DNA of 64,000 bases from Sabethes cyaneus (Eukaryota; Arthropoda; Insecta; Diptera; Culicidae), in the NCBI RefSeq assembly GCF_943734655.1, contig NC_071354.1, positions 161,965,142 to 162,029,141 on the forward strand, in the 5' to 3' direction. Within the stretch, counting starts at the first letter, position 1, and each line of letters starts with the position of its first letter. The notes under the pieces were generated by a model, which worked only from the letters and a program-made list of their open reading frames with translations, did not search any database and had not been told where the DNA came from. The position numbers and the translations under genes were made by a program. Shown piece after piece: positions 33,448 through 44,332 of this stretch.

Positions 33448-33545
33448 GAAAAACAGGACATAATGAGAGGAAGAACCAAAATAAAAAAATAGAAAAAATA
33501 AGTAAAAAGCAAGAAAAAGGGACTGAAACAGAAAAGATTTACCTG
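33448..33545. repeat. 98-bp duplicated segment, displaced copy
   Basis: Exact copy of 31769-31866, lying 1.68 kb away in same orientation in sequence that is otherwise not purine-rich. Both junctions are abrupt. No inverted ends or target duplication are evident. Confidence 0.85.
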
Positions 33546-33692
33546 TTCAATATGACATGCTGTAGTAGGCTGAGTACGTGGCCAGACTATCAGACGAAAG
33601 GCGATTATTTTCAACAGAGAACCATCAAAAATCCATGCACTACACTAGTAGCTCACTAGAAATTTACAAATGCTCAAACACGATGGTGGTTT

Positions 33693-33925
33693 AAGCCCCC
33701 TGCTACTTCCCATATGGGAGACTGTTAGGAGAGGATGATTCGGGCGGTAACATCAGCGCTGAGATACATCCCAGTAGAACGAAAGCTAGATAACGAATCG
33801 TTTCTCATGGTACTGACAGAAGCTGAAAGCATGGTCAACTCCAGACTATTGACGTTCACCCAATGGAATCGGCCGAGCAGGAGTCTTTAACGTCGAATTT
33901 TTTTTAGAGGTGTGCGAGAACTGGA
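33693..33925 (+). pseudogene. BEL/Pao-like LTR retrotransposon integrase fragment
   Basis: The plus strand shows PPATSHMGD then ERMIRAVTSALRYIPVERKL and MVLTEAESMVNSR, the conserved end of a BEL/Pao integrase (PxxHMGG.WERxxRxVK ... EaESivNSRPLT). A stop replaces the Trp before ERM and a frameshift follows at about 33870. No LTRs or other domains adjoin it. Confidence 0.75.
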
Positions 33926-33964
33926 AAAATTACCAACGAATACTGGAATGGCACTGAGAAACAC

Positions 33965-35350
33965 CTGATTCATTTTCAATTTTTTGCTCAGTACATGCTC
34001 ATTTGACTGCAGCGCCTCAACGAAACAATATTCGAAAAAGTAGGGTGAAAGGTAATTGTAGAGTTAATTATTATCTACATTATTGTTGAAGAAAGTATAG
34101 TTCAATATTTCGTATTTACGGCGCTATGGGGCTGCTACCCCGTTGCACAGTGGCGCCAGTCAGAACAAAACTGAGACAAAACTAATAAAATTGGTAAAGT
34201 AGTATGGAACTTGCATATTTTGTATATAACTGTGAACCAAATTGACTACTATAGCTTAAAGTTTACAAATATTTAAAAAAATCAATAATTAGGGTGTCTC
34301 TAAAATAATTTTCTAAGAAAAGTTTTATAACTACTTGAAGTATTATTTTTATTTTGTGTTTTTTGCATTGGACTAATTAGGCGAAGTAGTAATGACCTTG
34401 TAACACTCAGCAATCCATAACGTTGAGCCACATCTAAAAATAAATTTTGAATTTTAAAAATAGCACTTTCTCCAGCTAATAACCATGTTTATTCACTAAA
34501 ATTTGAATATCAAAGTGTCACTTCTGCTCTGCTGACCTGGTACTAACCTTTAGCTGCTAAATGCTCAAAGATTTTTTTTAAAAATATCTTTAATAGTATT
34601 GCTAGAAGTAATTATAAAGCGGAATTGCATAAAAACACATGGTTCTAAAAAATTCAATATTTTTAGTCTTTGCGCAAATCTGCGCAAAATGCGGATATGA
34701 TTTTTGGAAAGTAGACTAAATTCTACATAAAATATGAAAAAATGACGGTTACCTTCCGTTCCCAAAAAAAGATACTCTACTTTGAAAATGCGAAGTCACA
34801 TGTGTGTTATTATTTTGAGATTTGAAGCAAATATATTTTAGAGTGTACTTGATTTTCGTCAATCTGCAAAATAAGGTGCTAATCTATAACCATTTCAATA
34901 CCAAATCACGTTTTCTTTGTATGCAAATACCTAACAGGATACGATTAAAAACAGTTTTTCGAAACTTGCGTTGAATGAAAAACATGGGAAGTTGTCACAC
35001 AAACTTCAGATTTAAAAAATTCTCCAAAAAGTTGTATGATGCCCAGTGCTCTGAAATTTTGGAATATAGTTATTTAGTCTGTCTACTTTCATAGAAAAAT
35101 AATACTTCATGGAAAACTTCAACTCCATTTTGAGTGTTTTGTCCCAGTATTTTCCACTGTGCGTTGATAGCTAGAAGATCGCTCATTTGGCTACTAACGG
35201 GGTATCCGTCGCAAAGCGTCGTAAATACAAAAGATAAAGGTATACTTTCTTCAACAATAATGTAGGTAAAAATTAGCTCTACAATTGTCCTTTGCACTAC
35301 CTTTTCGAACTCTGTTTAGCTGAGGCGTTGTAGTCAAATGAGCTGATAAG
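33965..35350. mobile_element. hAT-like MITE copy, split by a 1-kb insertion
   Basis: The left part (33965-34145) has TTCATTTTCAATTTTTTGCT and CAGTACATGCTCATTTGA, then the TTGTTGAAGAAAGTATAG block; the right part (35162-35345) continues ATAGC...GGCTAC, AAGCGTCGTAAATACAAAAG and TTGTAGTCAAATGAGC. This is the plan of 30979-31372. The right tip is truncated. The break falls in the central GGTAGC hairpin region. Confidence 0.8.
34146..35161. mobile_element. 1016-bp Transib-like non-autonomous element with RSS-like ends
   Basis: Both ends start CACAGTGG, and CGTTG flanks both sides (34141-34145 and 35162-35166), giving a 5-bp target duplication. CACWRTG-type ends and GC-biased 5-bp duplications are characteristic of Transib transposons, the relatives of RAG1. 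At both ends the heptamer CACAGTG is followed by 12 bp and then ACAAAAC (left ACAAAACTG; right, reversed, ACAAAACAC). The interior has no transposase frame. Confidence 0.7.
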
Positions 35351-35779
35351 TCATACGCTGGACAATTTCTGGTGTCGTTGCCTAGTGGAATATCTACCAA
35401 CTATTATTAGACGAACTAAGTGGTTTAAGGATGTGAAGTCGATTGAAGAAGCAGATCTTATTTTCGTAGCAGACGAAAATATCAGAAACCGGTGGAAGCA
35501 TGAACGAGTGATCCAAACAATTCCAGGAAAGATGGAGTAGCGCATCGAGCAGATGTACGGATCTCAGCAGGTGTTTTGAAAAGGCCTATTGTGAAGTTGG
35601 TTGTGCTGAATGACGCTCTAGACGCACCAGATGACGTTAGTGTTTTTCGCAAGATGTAAGATTATCGTCGATGTTTTTGTCATTTTAGAGACCACAGCCC
35701 GTGCTGACACTGATCAAGACGAATGATCATCAAGGCTCTCAAATTTCTAAATTTCGACTGTAAATATCTCAAATCTTAC

Positions 35780-36245
35780 CGAGAAATATTAACATTAGAT
35801 CACGCAGAGCAGACCAAACGTAGAAGCGAAATATATGGCCGGAAACTACGAGCAAATATCATCAGCGCAGTTCGAAATAATCCTGAGATTTCCGGATGTG
35901 ATTTGGCAAAAAGGTTCGCGAATGCGTATGCGAGAAGGATATATCGGTCCTACTATGCCAGCAAACAATCGTGCAAACTGTACAATCAAGTTTTAACCAA
36001 GTACCACGGATGTATTTTGATGAACGATGAAACGAAAGTAAAAAGGAACTTTGGGCAAATCCGGAGTCAAAAATAATAACTAGCTAAACGTAAGGGGAAT
36101 TCTTCGGGTAAGTTCAAATTCGTTTTCGCAGAAACATTCGCATCTATAGTTGTGTAAAAAACAAAGGTTTTTATGACTGGATCAACTATGAATGGACAAC
36201 TTTACGAGGAGAAATGTCTCCAGAAGATAATTTTGTTCAGCGGTT
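35780..36245 (+). pseudogene. ITmD37E-like transposase fragment
   Basis: The plus strand reads RSEIYGRKLRANIISAVRNN, then CDLAKRFANAY (helix-turn-helix), KLYNQVLTKYHGCILMNDET, with the ILMxDET motif that holds the first catalytic Asp (MNDET; the equivalent of MDDET), then in a shifted frame KVFMTGSTMNGQLYEEKCLQ. The second half with the FWPD and RPIE motifs is absent. The frame 35723-36076 covers the first part. Confidence 0.75.
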
Positions 36246-36249
36246 GTTC

Positions 36250-39050
36250 AAAGTGTTACATCTGTTATCTGTGCAGATTCGTTTTAACATCTTACTGTTT
36301 TACTTGTTATTCATTTATTCGATAATGTCAAATAACCTTTGCTAAATAAACTGGTTTCGCCAAAGAGCAAAATGAGCTTTTCAATGTTTCCGCAAACAAC
36401 TCAGCGGACGACGTAGAATTTTTATTTATTATTTAAATGACTGTGTCGACAACCCAGTGAGTGAAGAGACGGACAAAACATTAGACTAGTAACCCAGTAA
36501 AACGTAGCAGGTCGGTTGGTTCATATAATTTTGTTATTTTACGTTTGTTTAATTGAAATTTGTGGTGTACAGAGAGGTACGAATTGGAGCACCTAATTAA
36601 TCATTTATGATCATATAGAAAATTATATAAATTGTTTGATTGGTTGAATAATCGAGATAAATTAATTTCAATTGGAACACACCTGCGGGTCCTCCACGGC
36701 ATAATGACGATAATTGAATTCCGACTGTCAACAAAAGCGAAGGTTCACAGGTTTGATCTAATATGAATGTATAATATTAGTACTTGTTTTTATTGTCACC
36801 GTAGTTTTGCGATGACAGGTGAATTGAAAATTATTACCACCTGGAGTTGATCAACATTAAATCTATATTTATTCAAATATGTGTTCTAAACGTGCAGTCT
36901 GTTAATTGTGCTGCATTGATGATTATTAACGGATCAATAGTAACAGAATTGAGCTGACATTTTACCGGCCAAAAAGATTCAGCAATACTCTTGAATGGAT
37001 CACGTTTCAACTGACGATTGGTTTCATATGAATGCCAGCTGGAAACGGATATCAGTTTTCCATTACCTACCTATTGGTAAATAACAGTACAAACTTTTTT
37101 CTAGCTGAAATGTATACTGAATGTCTCAACAGCGACAGCACTAACGTGTGCAGTTAAGCTAATTATATCTATAGTAAATGAAATGCTATAAAACCTTACA
37201 GTGCGATGTTCAATCACCAATTGAATGGCAAGCAAACTGCAGCATATGTGCTGAGCACCGCATATAATCACGCAACAATTAAATCCTCCTTTTCAACAGT
37301 AAAGTAAGTTAGTAGTTTGACTCATTTAGCAAATTGGTTTGTCGGTAAGCAAACAATGATTGCCATCCGTGTAAATGAGAGATAAATTTTTCCACTGCCA
37401 GGAAAAATATTTATGAGTTTATTAAATTATTAAGACTCGCAAAGCAAATTGAATTTTATTGACAGCTCATGTTAAAATTTTAATATTCAAAATTAGGATT
37501 CACTTGAAACAAAGTATTTGTATTCGAGTCAGATATTGGTACTAAGTTTGACCAACTGCATCGAAAATGATTTCAAAAACATACCACCAGCTTTGCACCA
37601 AGACAAAAGTTTATTCTGCAGACCAGCATTTTATTTTGCATCCAGCTTTGGCTGGATTTGGTGAAAAAACAACAACAGAAAGCAGTAATGGAGTGGACAC
37701 CGCTTCAACAGAAACTTGATCTGCTGCATCATCGTCATCATCATCATCATAATCATTTTGAACTCATGAAACAAACAGACAAAGTTGTGTTAAGTTTTCA
37801 ACTGAAAGTGCCATTTTCAATCTGTCGAGCAATTCAGCAAACCGCCTACATAAGCTCGAGAGTAGAAGTGACCATGGAAATAATAGTTTATTCATGTGCT
37901 TGTGACAGACTCTTTTAGAGTCTTGATTCGAAAAGGTTTCAGCACATTACTATGCAGAGTTTGCAAGTTAGTTCTATGGCGAAAAAACTTTGCGCAAAAT
38001 CTGACATGTTGGCTTGTGGCACAAAGACAAACTCTACCTAACCCTAGTTACCTTAAACCCGACAGAAAATTCAAATAGGTATGTTTCCATCGAAAAGTTG
38101 CCGAAAGAAGAGTATTTTTATATCATTAGCTGCAGAAAGTGTGTAATTGGGTGTTTGGTTTTAGTTGAGAAAATCACCTCCTATACATTCGGAGAGACGA
38201 CACACATTGCCTGCCGTGCGTGATTCATTGCACACATTATGTTGCCAATCATCACACTGGAAAAATAGCTAATTACCATTTTTCGTGCACGTTCGGCTCT
38301 CAGTAAGCCAAATGAAAGCGAAAAGCTGCTTTATTCGGTGCTTTAATGCTCTTTTTGGGAAGCACTTTTGCACATCTCGTGCATCACGATTTAGGCGGTG
38401 AGTACAATAATGTCGGTAAGCTTTAGCCTCACTGAATACACCAGTTTCACCCATTTTCGCTTTTTTACCATATGGTAACGTAAAATCTATGGATTTACCA
38501 CGCTTTTGTGATAAACCTGTACGTAATGTCGCTATTGCTGAGGAGGATAATTAATGTGTTTTGGCATGTTTCATGCCATTAATGCTAAAGATAAAATACG
38601 GCGCTACGTCGATGACATGCCATCCAAAAGAGATGAATAGGGATCACGTGAATTTTAATAAATATTTGTATTCAAATACTCGGATACCCAATGAACTGAG
38701 AGAAATCATTTAACTTTTGTTATACTATACATAATACTCCCAAAAACTCGATAAAAACTCAACATAAACTCGATTTTTCATGAAGTTTTATCAGATTGTC
38801 TCATGTTATCCAAGAAACAAACTTTTTTTCGTTCGTTTTTTTCGTTGAGAAGTTGGCTCAAGATAGCAATAGCGTATCTTTTATATTTTTAATGATACGA
38901 TGGATTCCATAGCCGCATTTAACACATTTCCGAAGAACTTTTTTTTATTTTGAAAATACTGCAACTTTTTACACGTTTTTAACAAGATTTGTTGGTTATC
39001 CGTAAAATATGCCACGACGCGTATATAACTCTCTCTCATTCGCATATGCG
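36250..39050. other. No gene recognised
   Basis: AT-rich. A TATAAAA at about 37186 with a CA-rich region downstream is not backed by a coding start. The 86-codon ORF at 37658 includes a CAT-repeat (HHRHHHHHNH) and no domain. No named repeat was identified. Confidence 0.4.
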
Positions 39051-39054
39051 CATA

Positions 39055-39172
39055 TACACTCAAAAATACATACACGGGCACAAATACACACATAGGCACA
39101 AATACACACACACAAGCACAAATACACACACAGGCACAAATACACACACAGGCACAAATACACACACTATGC
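39055..39172. repeat. ~22-bp minisatellite, CACACAGGCACAAATA type
   Basis: Five to six tandem copies of ACACACAGGCACAAATAC with small variations, directly 5' of the R1-like LINE fragment. Confidence 0.8.
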
Positions 39173-39174
39173 CT

Positions 39175-40184
39175 GCAAGAAGGCTTCCACAGCTATTTCG
39201 GCATTGTCTCGTATGATGTCTAATAGCTCTGCGGTATATGGCAGCAAGCGAAGGCTTTTAGCCAACGTGGTCCAGTCCATACTCAGGTATGGCGGGCCGG
39301 TGTGGTCATCGGCGTTAGGTACCAAAAGCTATCTAGCCAAGCTGGAAAGCACCTATCGTCTCATGTGCTTAAGAGTGGCGAGTGCGTACCGCACAGTTTC
39401 ACATGACGCAATCTGCGTCTTAGCGGGTATGGTGCCTATTGGTATCATCATCAGCGAGGACGTAGAGTGCTTCAACCAACGTGGAACTAGAGGCATACGG
39501 AGTACCACAAGATCGGCCTCGATGATCACATGGCAGCGGGCATGGTCTGATTCCACAAAAGGCCGGTGGACACATAGACTTATCCCGGAACTATCCGGAT
39601 GGGTCAACAGGCGTCATGGCGAAGTCAACTTCCACCTGACACAGATTCTGTCAGGGCATGGTTGTTTTAGACAGTATCTGCACAAATTTGGGCATGCGGA
39701 GTCCCCCGAGTGTCCTGAATGCGCGGACGTTGAGGAAACTGCAGAACATGCTTTCTTCATATGCCCTCGTTTCGAGGGCGTGAGAAGCAACATGATGGCA
39801 GTTAGCGGACAGGACACTACTCCGGATAACTTAGTCCAAAGGATGTGTTCTAGCTCGGACGTCTGGGGTGCGGTCAATGCGGCTGCTACCCAGATCGTAC
39901 TTGAGCTACAAAATCGTTGGAAAGCCGATCAACGGCGAATAAACAGCCTAACTACCATAGTCCAGTAGTTATCTAAGAGCGTGCGTTAAGCACAATAGCC
40001 CCTCCCTGAAGTAATACCGATAAGGTGGTTCCAGGGGGGATTGAGGCTGGAGACTCGAGTAGGGTTTTAGTGGGTCTGGATCTCCACGATCTTCACGGGA
40101 TACCAAACCCCACTCCCTGAGCTGTCTTTTCAGGTGTCTGATAGCAGATTTCCCTACTCGTTAAAAAAAAAAAAAAAAAAAAAA
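39175..40184 (+). mobile_element. 5'-truncated R1-like LINE with 3' UTR and poly(A)
   Basis: The insert comprises the C-terminal ORF2 region (to 39968), about 190 bp of 3' UTR (CCTGAAGTAATACCG... shared with the LINE ending near 46600), and an A22 tail at 40163-40184. It starts abruptly after the minisatellite, the expected 5' truncation. The coding part has no internal stop, so this copy is fairly young. Confidence 0.9.
39204..39968 (+). CDS. R1-like LINE ORF2 C-terminal region (truncated)
   Basis: The frame begins upstream of 39204 (KASTAISALSRMM at about 39180) and continues 254 codons without a stop. It includes VVQSILRYGGPVWSSAL, the end of the reverse transcriptase region; KGRWTHRLIPELSGWVNRRH; LTQILSGHGCFRQYLHKFGH; and a Cys-His zinc-binding motif ECPECADVEETAEHAFFICP (C-x2-C-x8-H-x4-C) typical of R1-like LINEs. 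Catalytic domains are missing, so it is a fragment. There is no native start codon. Confidence 0.88.
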   Translation: MSRMMSNSSAVYGSKRRLLANVVQSILRYGGPVWSSALGTKSYLAKLESTYRLMCLRVASAYRTVSHDAICVLAGMVPIGIIISEDVECFNQRGTRGIRSTTRSASMITWQRAWSDSTKGRWTHRLIPELSGWVNRRHGEVNFHLTQILSGHGCFRQYLHKFGHAESPECPECADVEETAEHAFFICPRFEGVRSNMMAVSGQDTTPDNLVQRMCSSSDVWGAVNAAATQIVLELQNRWKADQRRINSLTTIVQ

Positions 40185-40530
<346 letters not shown>

Positions 40531-40534
40531 CTGG

Positions 40535-40782
40535 ATATCTGGCGGGTGTTGTGGGTTCGAATCCGGTTATAATCTCAGATTATAACTTGGTTCGACCCAT
40601 GCACCTTCCAGCATTGGACAAAAGGTAGGAGTCACAACGACAACTTGTTAAGCGTAGCTACCTGTTACCCCCTCCCCCCTTCCTTTCCACTCTTTCCCCT
40701 CCATTGCCAAAAAATCCTTCTTCATTACTTTCCCTTACCGTTCCTTCATCAATTGTAGAACCATCGTTTCAAACAAAATTCA
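40535..40782 (+). mobile_element. tRNA-like SINE (family 1), copy 3
   Basis: B box GGTTCGAATCC at 40554-40564, then GGTTATAATCTCAGATTATA, CAGCATTGGACAAAAGGTAG, CCCCCTTCCTTTCC and ACCATCGTTTCAAAC. This is the best-preserved copy; others are at 10345 and 13905. It follows directly on the CA microsatellite. Confidence 0.7.
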
Positions 40783-40784
40783 TC

Positions 40785-41204
40785 TGCATGATGTTTTTGT
40801 AGAAATGGGATCAAAATTTTCTTCAAACGTTCATCTGGTGCACGTCTAATTGATAACCAAACCAGAGAGCTAGTTGTTGAAGGCACGAGAAAGAGAACGA
40901 TGTCCTTCTGCGTCCATAATTTTCGCTGGGCTTCCACTACCTTGCTTGCGAATAGTTGTTGGGCATTTAAGGATATGGTAAACAGCCGAAGCCGCAACAT
41001 ATTCGATTTTTAAATGTTGTACCGTATACTTTTTGCCGAGATTTCTGTGGCAGCTCGTAGAAGTGTACAACGCGGTTCGGAAATGCTTCTTGTTTCGACG
41101 CCATTTTAAGCAAAATTAGGCAAGCATAAACAAAACAAAAAATGTTGACAAAAAGAGGAGAGAGAGAAATCCAAAATTTTAGTTGTCACCCGTTACTTGG
41201 CTGT
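40785..41204 (-). mobile_element. ITmD37E mariner fragment, N-terminal half with one TIR
   Basis: The right end reads, on the minus strand, ACGGGTGACAACTAAAATTT followed by the same leader as in 2911-3694. The helix-turn-helix VAASAVYHILKCPTTIRKQG and GSGSPAKIMDAEGHRSLS follow at 40870-41070, and a piece of the C-terminus region (ERLKKILIPFLQKHHADE) directly adjoins at about 40790-40840. The same middle segment is missing as in 2911-3694, so both derive from one deleted subfamily. The left end is cut off at the SINE tail. Confidence 0.8.
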
Positions 41205-41270
41205 ACCACCTTAGCCCAGCAAAATTTCAAAAAGTTATGTATGGAACATTCATAGATTTATTTATCATCT
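41205..41270. mobile_element. Fragment of hAT-like MITE
   Basis: CAGCAAAATTTCAAAAAGTT and ATGTATGGAACATTCATAGA match the inner left end of 58329-58738 (CAAGCAAAATTTGG...GGGACATTTGTAG). It is cut at 41270 by the start of the composite element. Confidence 0.55.
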
Positions 41271-43203
41271 ACTAGCTGACCCGACAAACTTCGTATTGCC
41301 ACAAATTAAACAGTGTTGTACATAAATTGTGAATCTTGGATGACCTTTGTCACAATCTCGAGTTTTGCAAGTTTCTGAGGGTGTTTTAATATTTATAATA
41401 GTTATTTATATTAATAATAGTTTCGCAGAATACCGTTTCGCGAAAAGCCTTACGCGGGATATACGATTTCACGGAAAATCTTTTCGTGGAAAGTACCATT
41501 TCGCAAGGGTGATCCTCTCGTTATTCGCTGTCGCTCGTTTGGATCCAACTGAAGGAAAGCGATAGAGGCCAGTAGACCCAGGAAAACAAATAAACCTAGA
41601 TAGAGGCGACCTCTGCGGGGGGGGAGGGAGGCTGGCCCCTCGAGTTCGATTAGCTTTTGAGTTACGCAAAAATTTGCATTTTATTTGTATGAGAGTCATT
41701 ATCCTCCTCTTACAGGGGTGCGGGGTCTCAATTTACCATATAAAAATTAGCCTCCAAAAACCCCCCACGCCAATTTAGGTCCCATTTGTTTGATTAGTTC
41801 TAGAGTTATGAGGAAATTTGTATTTCATTTGTATGGGAGCCCCTCCTAAAAAGGGAAGGGGTCCTAATTTATCATAGATACAATTTCTGCCTCAAAAAAC
41901 CCCAACATGCTAAATTTGGTTCCATTTGCTTGATTAGATCTGGAGTTATGAGAAAATTTGTATTTCATTTGTATGGGAGCCCCCCTCATTAAAAGGAGAG
42001 GGGTCCTAATTCATCATAGAAAAAAATCTGACCTCCAAAAACCCCCCCTTGCCAAATTTAGTTCCATTTGATTGATTAGTTCTCGAGTTATGAGGAAATT
42101 TGTATTTCATTTGTATAGGAGCACCCCCCTTCCGATAGGGGAAGGGGTCATAGTTTACCATACAAAAAATTCTTGCCTCCGAAAGCCTTCACTTACCAAA
42201 TTGAGTTCCATTTACTAGATTAGTTCTCGAGTTATGAGGAAATTTGTATTTTTTTTTGTATAGGAACCCCCCCTCCCCCATCTTGAAGGGGGAGGGACCA
42301 TAACTCCCCTCCTAAAGCAGGGAGAGGTTTCAATTCACCATAGAAAACATTCTTGTCTCGAAAAACACCCACATGTCAAATTTTGTTCCATTTGCTTGAT
42401 TAGTTCTCGAGTGATGAGGAAATTTGCATTTAATTTTATAGGAACCCCCCCTCCTGAAAAAGTAAGGGGTCCTAATTCAACATAGAAAAAATTCATGCCT
42501 CCAAAAACACCCACATGTCAAATTTGGTTCCATTTGATTGATTAGTTCTGGAGTTATTAGAAAATTTGTATTTCATTTGTATGGGAGCCCCCCTCCGCTC
42601 CTAAAGAGGGGTGGGGTCTCAATTCACTATAGAAAAAAAATTGCCTACCAAAACACCCACATGCTAAATTTGGTTCCATTTGCTTGATTAGTTCTGGAGT
42701 TTTGAGGAAATTTGTATTTCATTTGTATAAGAGGTAAGGGGTCCCAATTCATCATAGAAAAAATTCTTGTCTCCAACTCCACCCACATGTAACATTTTGT
42801 TCCATTTGCTTGACTAGTTCACGAGTTATGCAGAAATTTGTGTTTCATTTGTATGGGAGCCCCCCTCTTAGTGGGGGGAGGGATCTCTAATCATCATAAG
42901 AACCTTCCCTGGCATCAAAAACCCCTAAATGCAAATTTTGACTCCGATCGGTTCAGTAGTTTTCGATAATGTAAGGAACATAGGGCAGACAGAATTCCAT
43001 TTTTATAGGTATAGATTTGTATGGGAGCCCCCCCCCCCTCTTAGTGGGAGGAGGGATCTCTAACTATCATAAGAACCTTCCCTGGCATCAAAAACCCCTA
43101 CATGCAAATTTTCACGCCGATCGGTTCAGTAGTTTTCGATTCTATAAGGAACATGGGGACAGGCAGACGGACAGACACAAATCCATTTTTATAGGTATAG
43201 ATT
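41271..43203 (+). mobile_element. Large composite element, copy 1 (Helitron-like candidate)
   Basis: Starts TAGCTGACCCGACAAACTTC and ends ATTTTTATAGGTATAGAT. After a unique head, containing pieces like CGTTTCGCG...AAAGTACCATTTCGC and CCTAGATAGAGGCGAC, it consists of about ten diverged ~120-140-bp units of the form TTCCATTTGCTTGATTAGTT, CTGGAGTTATGAGGAAATTT, GTATTTCATTTGTATGGGAG, CCCCCCTC, CATAGAAAAAATTCTTGCCT. Terminal units carry CGATCGGTTCAGTAGTTTTC and GACAGACGGACAGAC. The ends recall Helitron-like elements, but no Rep/helicase gene is here, so the class is inferred. The opposite-facing copy is at 50617-53600. Confidence 0.7.
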
Positions 43204-43380
43204 ATATTGCCTAATAACGTATTACTTCAGTTTTTGTATTCACGGTTCATTTCTGGTTCACACTCACCCTGCTTCGAACACGTGGAAAATATATGGTATC
43301 TCGTAACGCAACAGCAGCGAAAAGAAGAAAAGAAAGAAGAGCAAAAGAAGTCTAGGCCGCGTCGCGAAAGAATAAAGGGT

Positions 43381-43590
43381 GATGTGACACATTCCAGCGT
43401 TACGGGACACTACTCCGGCTATGGAGATCGGTTCCTGTTTCATCAAATCCCTGGTATTGTAGTGGAAGATAATGTACTCTTTAAACAACTATTTTACGAG
43501 GTATTTCCTAAAAATTGGTGAAACAGGAGGTGATTCACACGGTAACAATGGGAGCTGATTGTGTCCCGTGACGCTGGAATGTGTCATGTC
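43381..43590. mobile_element. 210-bp inverted-repeat element inside LINE ORF1
   Basis: GACACATTCCAGCGTTACGG (left arm, 43386-43405) is mirrored by CCGTGACGCTGGAATGTGTC (right arm). The 30-bp arms differ at 3 positions. It falls between the basic KKSRPRRERI stretch and the VLIVGANANISYAVI part of ORF1, so it is probably a later insertion. Confidence 0.65.
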
Positions 43591-43872
43591 CTAATTGTTG
43601 GAGCGAACGCCAACATTTCTTACGCAGTGATCCTCCGAATAGTCCGAGAAGCCCCGGAGTTGAAGGACCTGTGGAGAGAAAGTAGTAAGAACCAAGCGAA
43701 CTCAAAAGGGAGAGATGCAGCTTTCAAGGAGCTTATTGCCAAGGCACTTGGAGATGAAGCGAACGTGAAAGCGTTTTCCCAAGACACAGGTATGAACAAG
43801 ACAGAACCTGAGTTAAGAAGTGCGTTGAAGCATCAGTGCGCCTTCCGGCCGCAGCAGTGCCCAAACTACTGA
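43561..43872 (+). pseudogene. R1-like LINE ORF1 (gag-like) remnant
   Basis: VLIVGANANISYAVILRIVR, then EAPELKDLWRE, AKALGDEANVKAFSQDTG and ELRSALKHQ match the central part of R1-type ORF1 proteins, which bind the RNA. Downstream, in another frame at about 43945-43992, comes YFKCWGFAHQARKC, a CCHC zinc knuckle in which the first Cys is Tyr. The apparent start MSRDAGMCH lies in the inverted repeat and is not the native start. Confidence 0.75.
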
Positions 43873-44332
43873 AGAAGGACAAAAGTATAGTTGGATGGTC
43901 AGTGTGCGACTTAAAAGCCATCCCTCGCGTGACCAAGGAAATGGAGCGATACTTCAAGTGCTGGGGCTTCGCACACCAGGCGCGAAAGTGTTAAGGTCCG
44001 TACAGATCCAGATCTGATGTCGGGAATTCGACGAGAACGCGCACTTTACAAGCGACTGTGCTAAGCCGCACAGATGCATGCTTTGCAAAAACGAAGAGAC
44101 ATGACGGAGGGCTTCCAATGCTTAGCCTATGAGAAGGCGAAGGCGGGCCAACTGTGATGGGGGTAACCCAGATAGATCTCAATCATTGCGACGCAGCACA
44201 AAATCTGTTGTGGCAGTCCACAACAATGAAACAATGAATACAGACGGCGTAATAATTACAGAGCCGTACCGAGTTCCACCCGGCTATGGTAACTGAACAA
44301 CTGACAAAGTAGCGAAAGCTGGGATACAGGTA

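Noticed and set aside
37186..37260. TATAAAA with downstream sequence as a promoter
   Set aside because: Initiator match and spacing are poor and the following ATG opens a frame of only a few codons.
38881..39165. CICACVCI-type ORF as a cysteine-rich peptide
   Set aside because: It is the reverse translation of the CACACAGGCACAAATA minisatellite.
41630..43203. Regular ~130-bp units as a CRISPR-like array
   Set aside because: Units are diverged along their whole length without constant repeats and unique spacers, and the context is an insect transposon.
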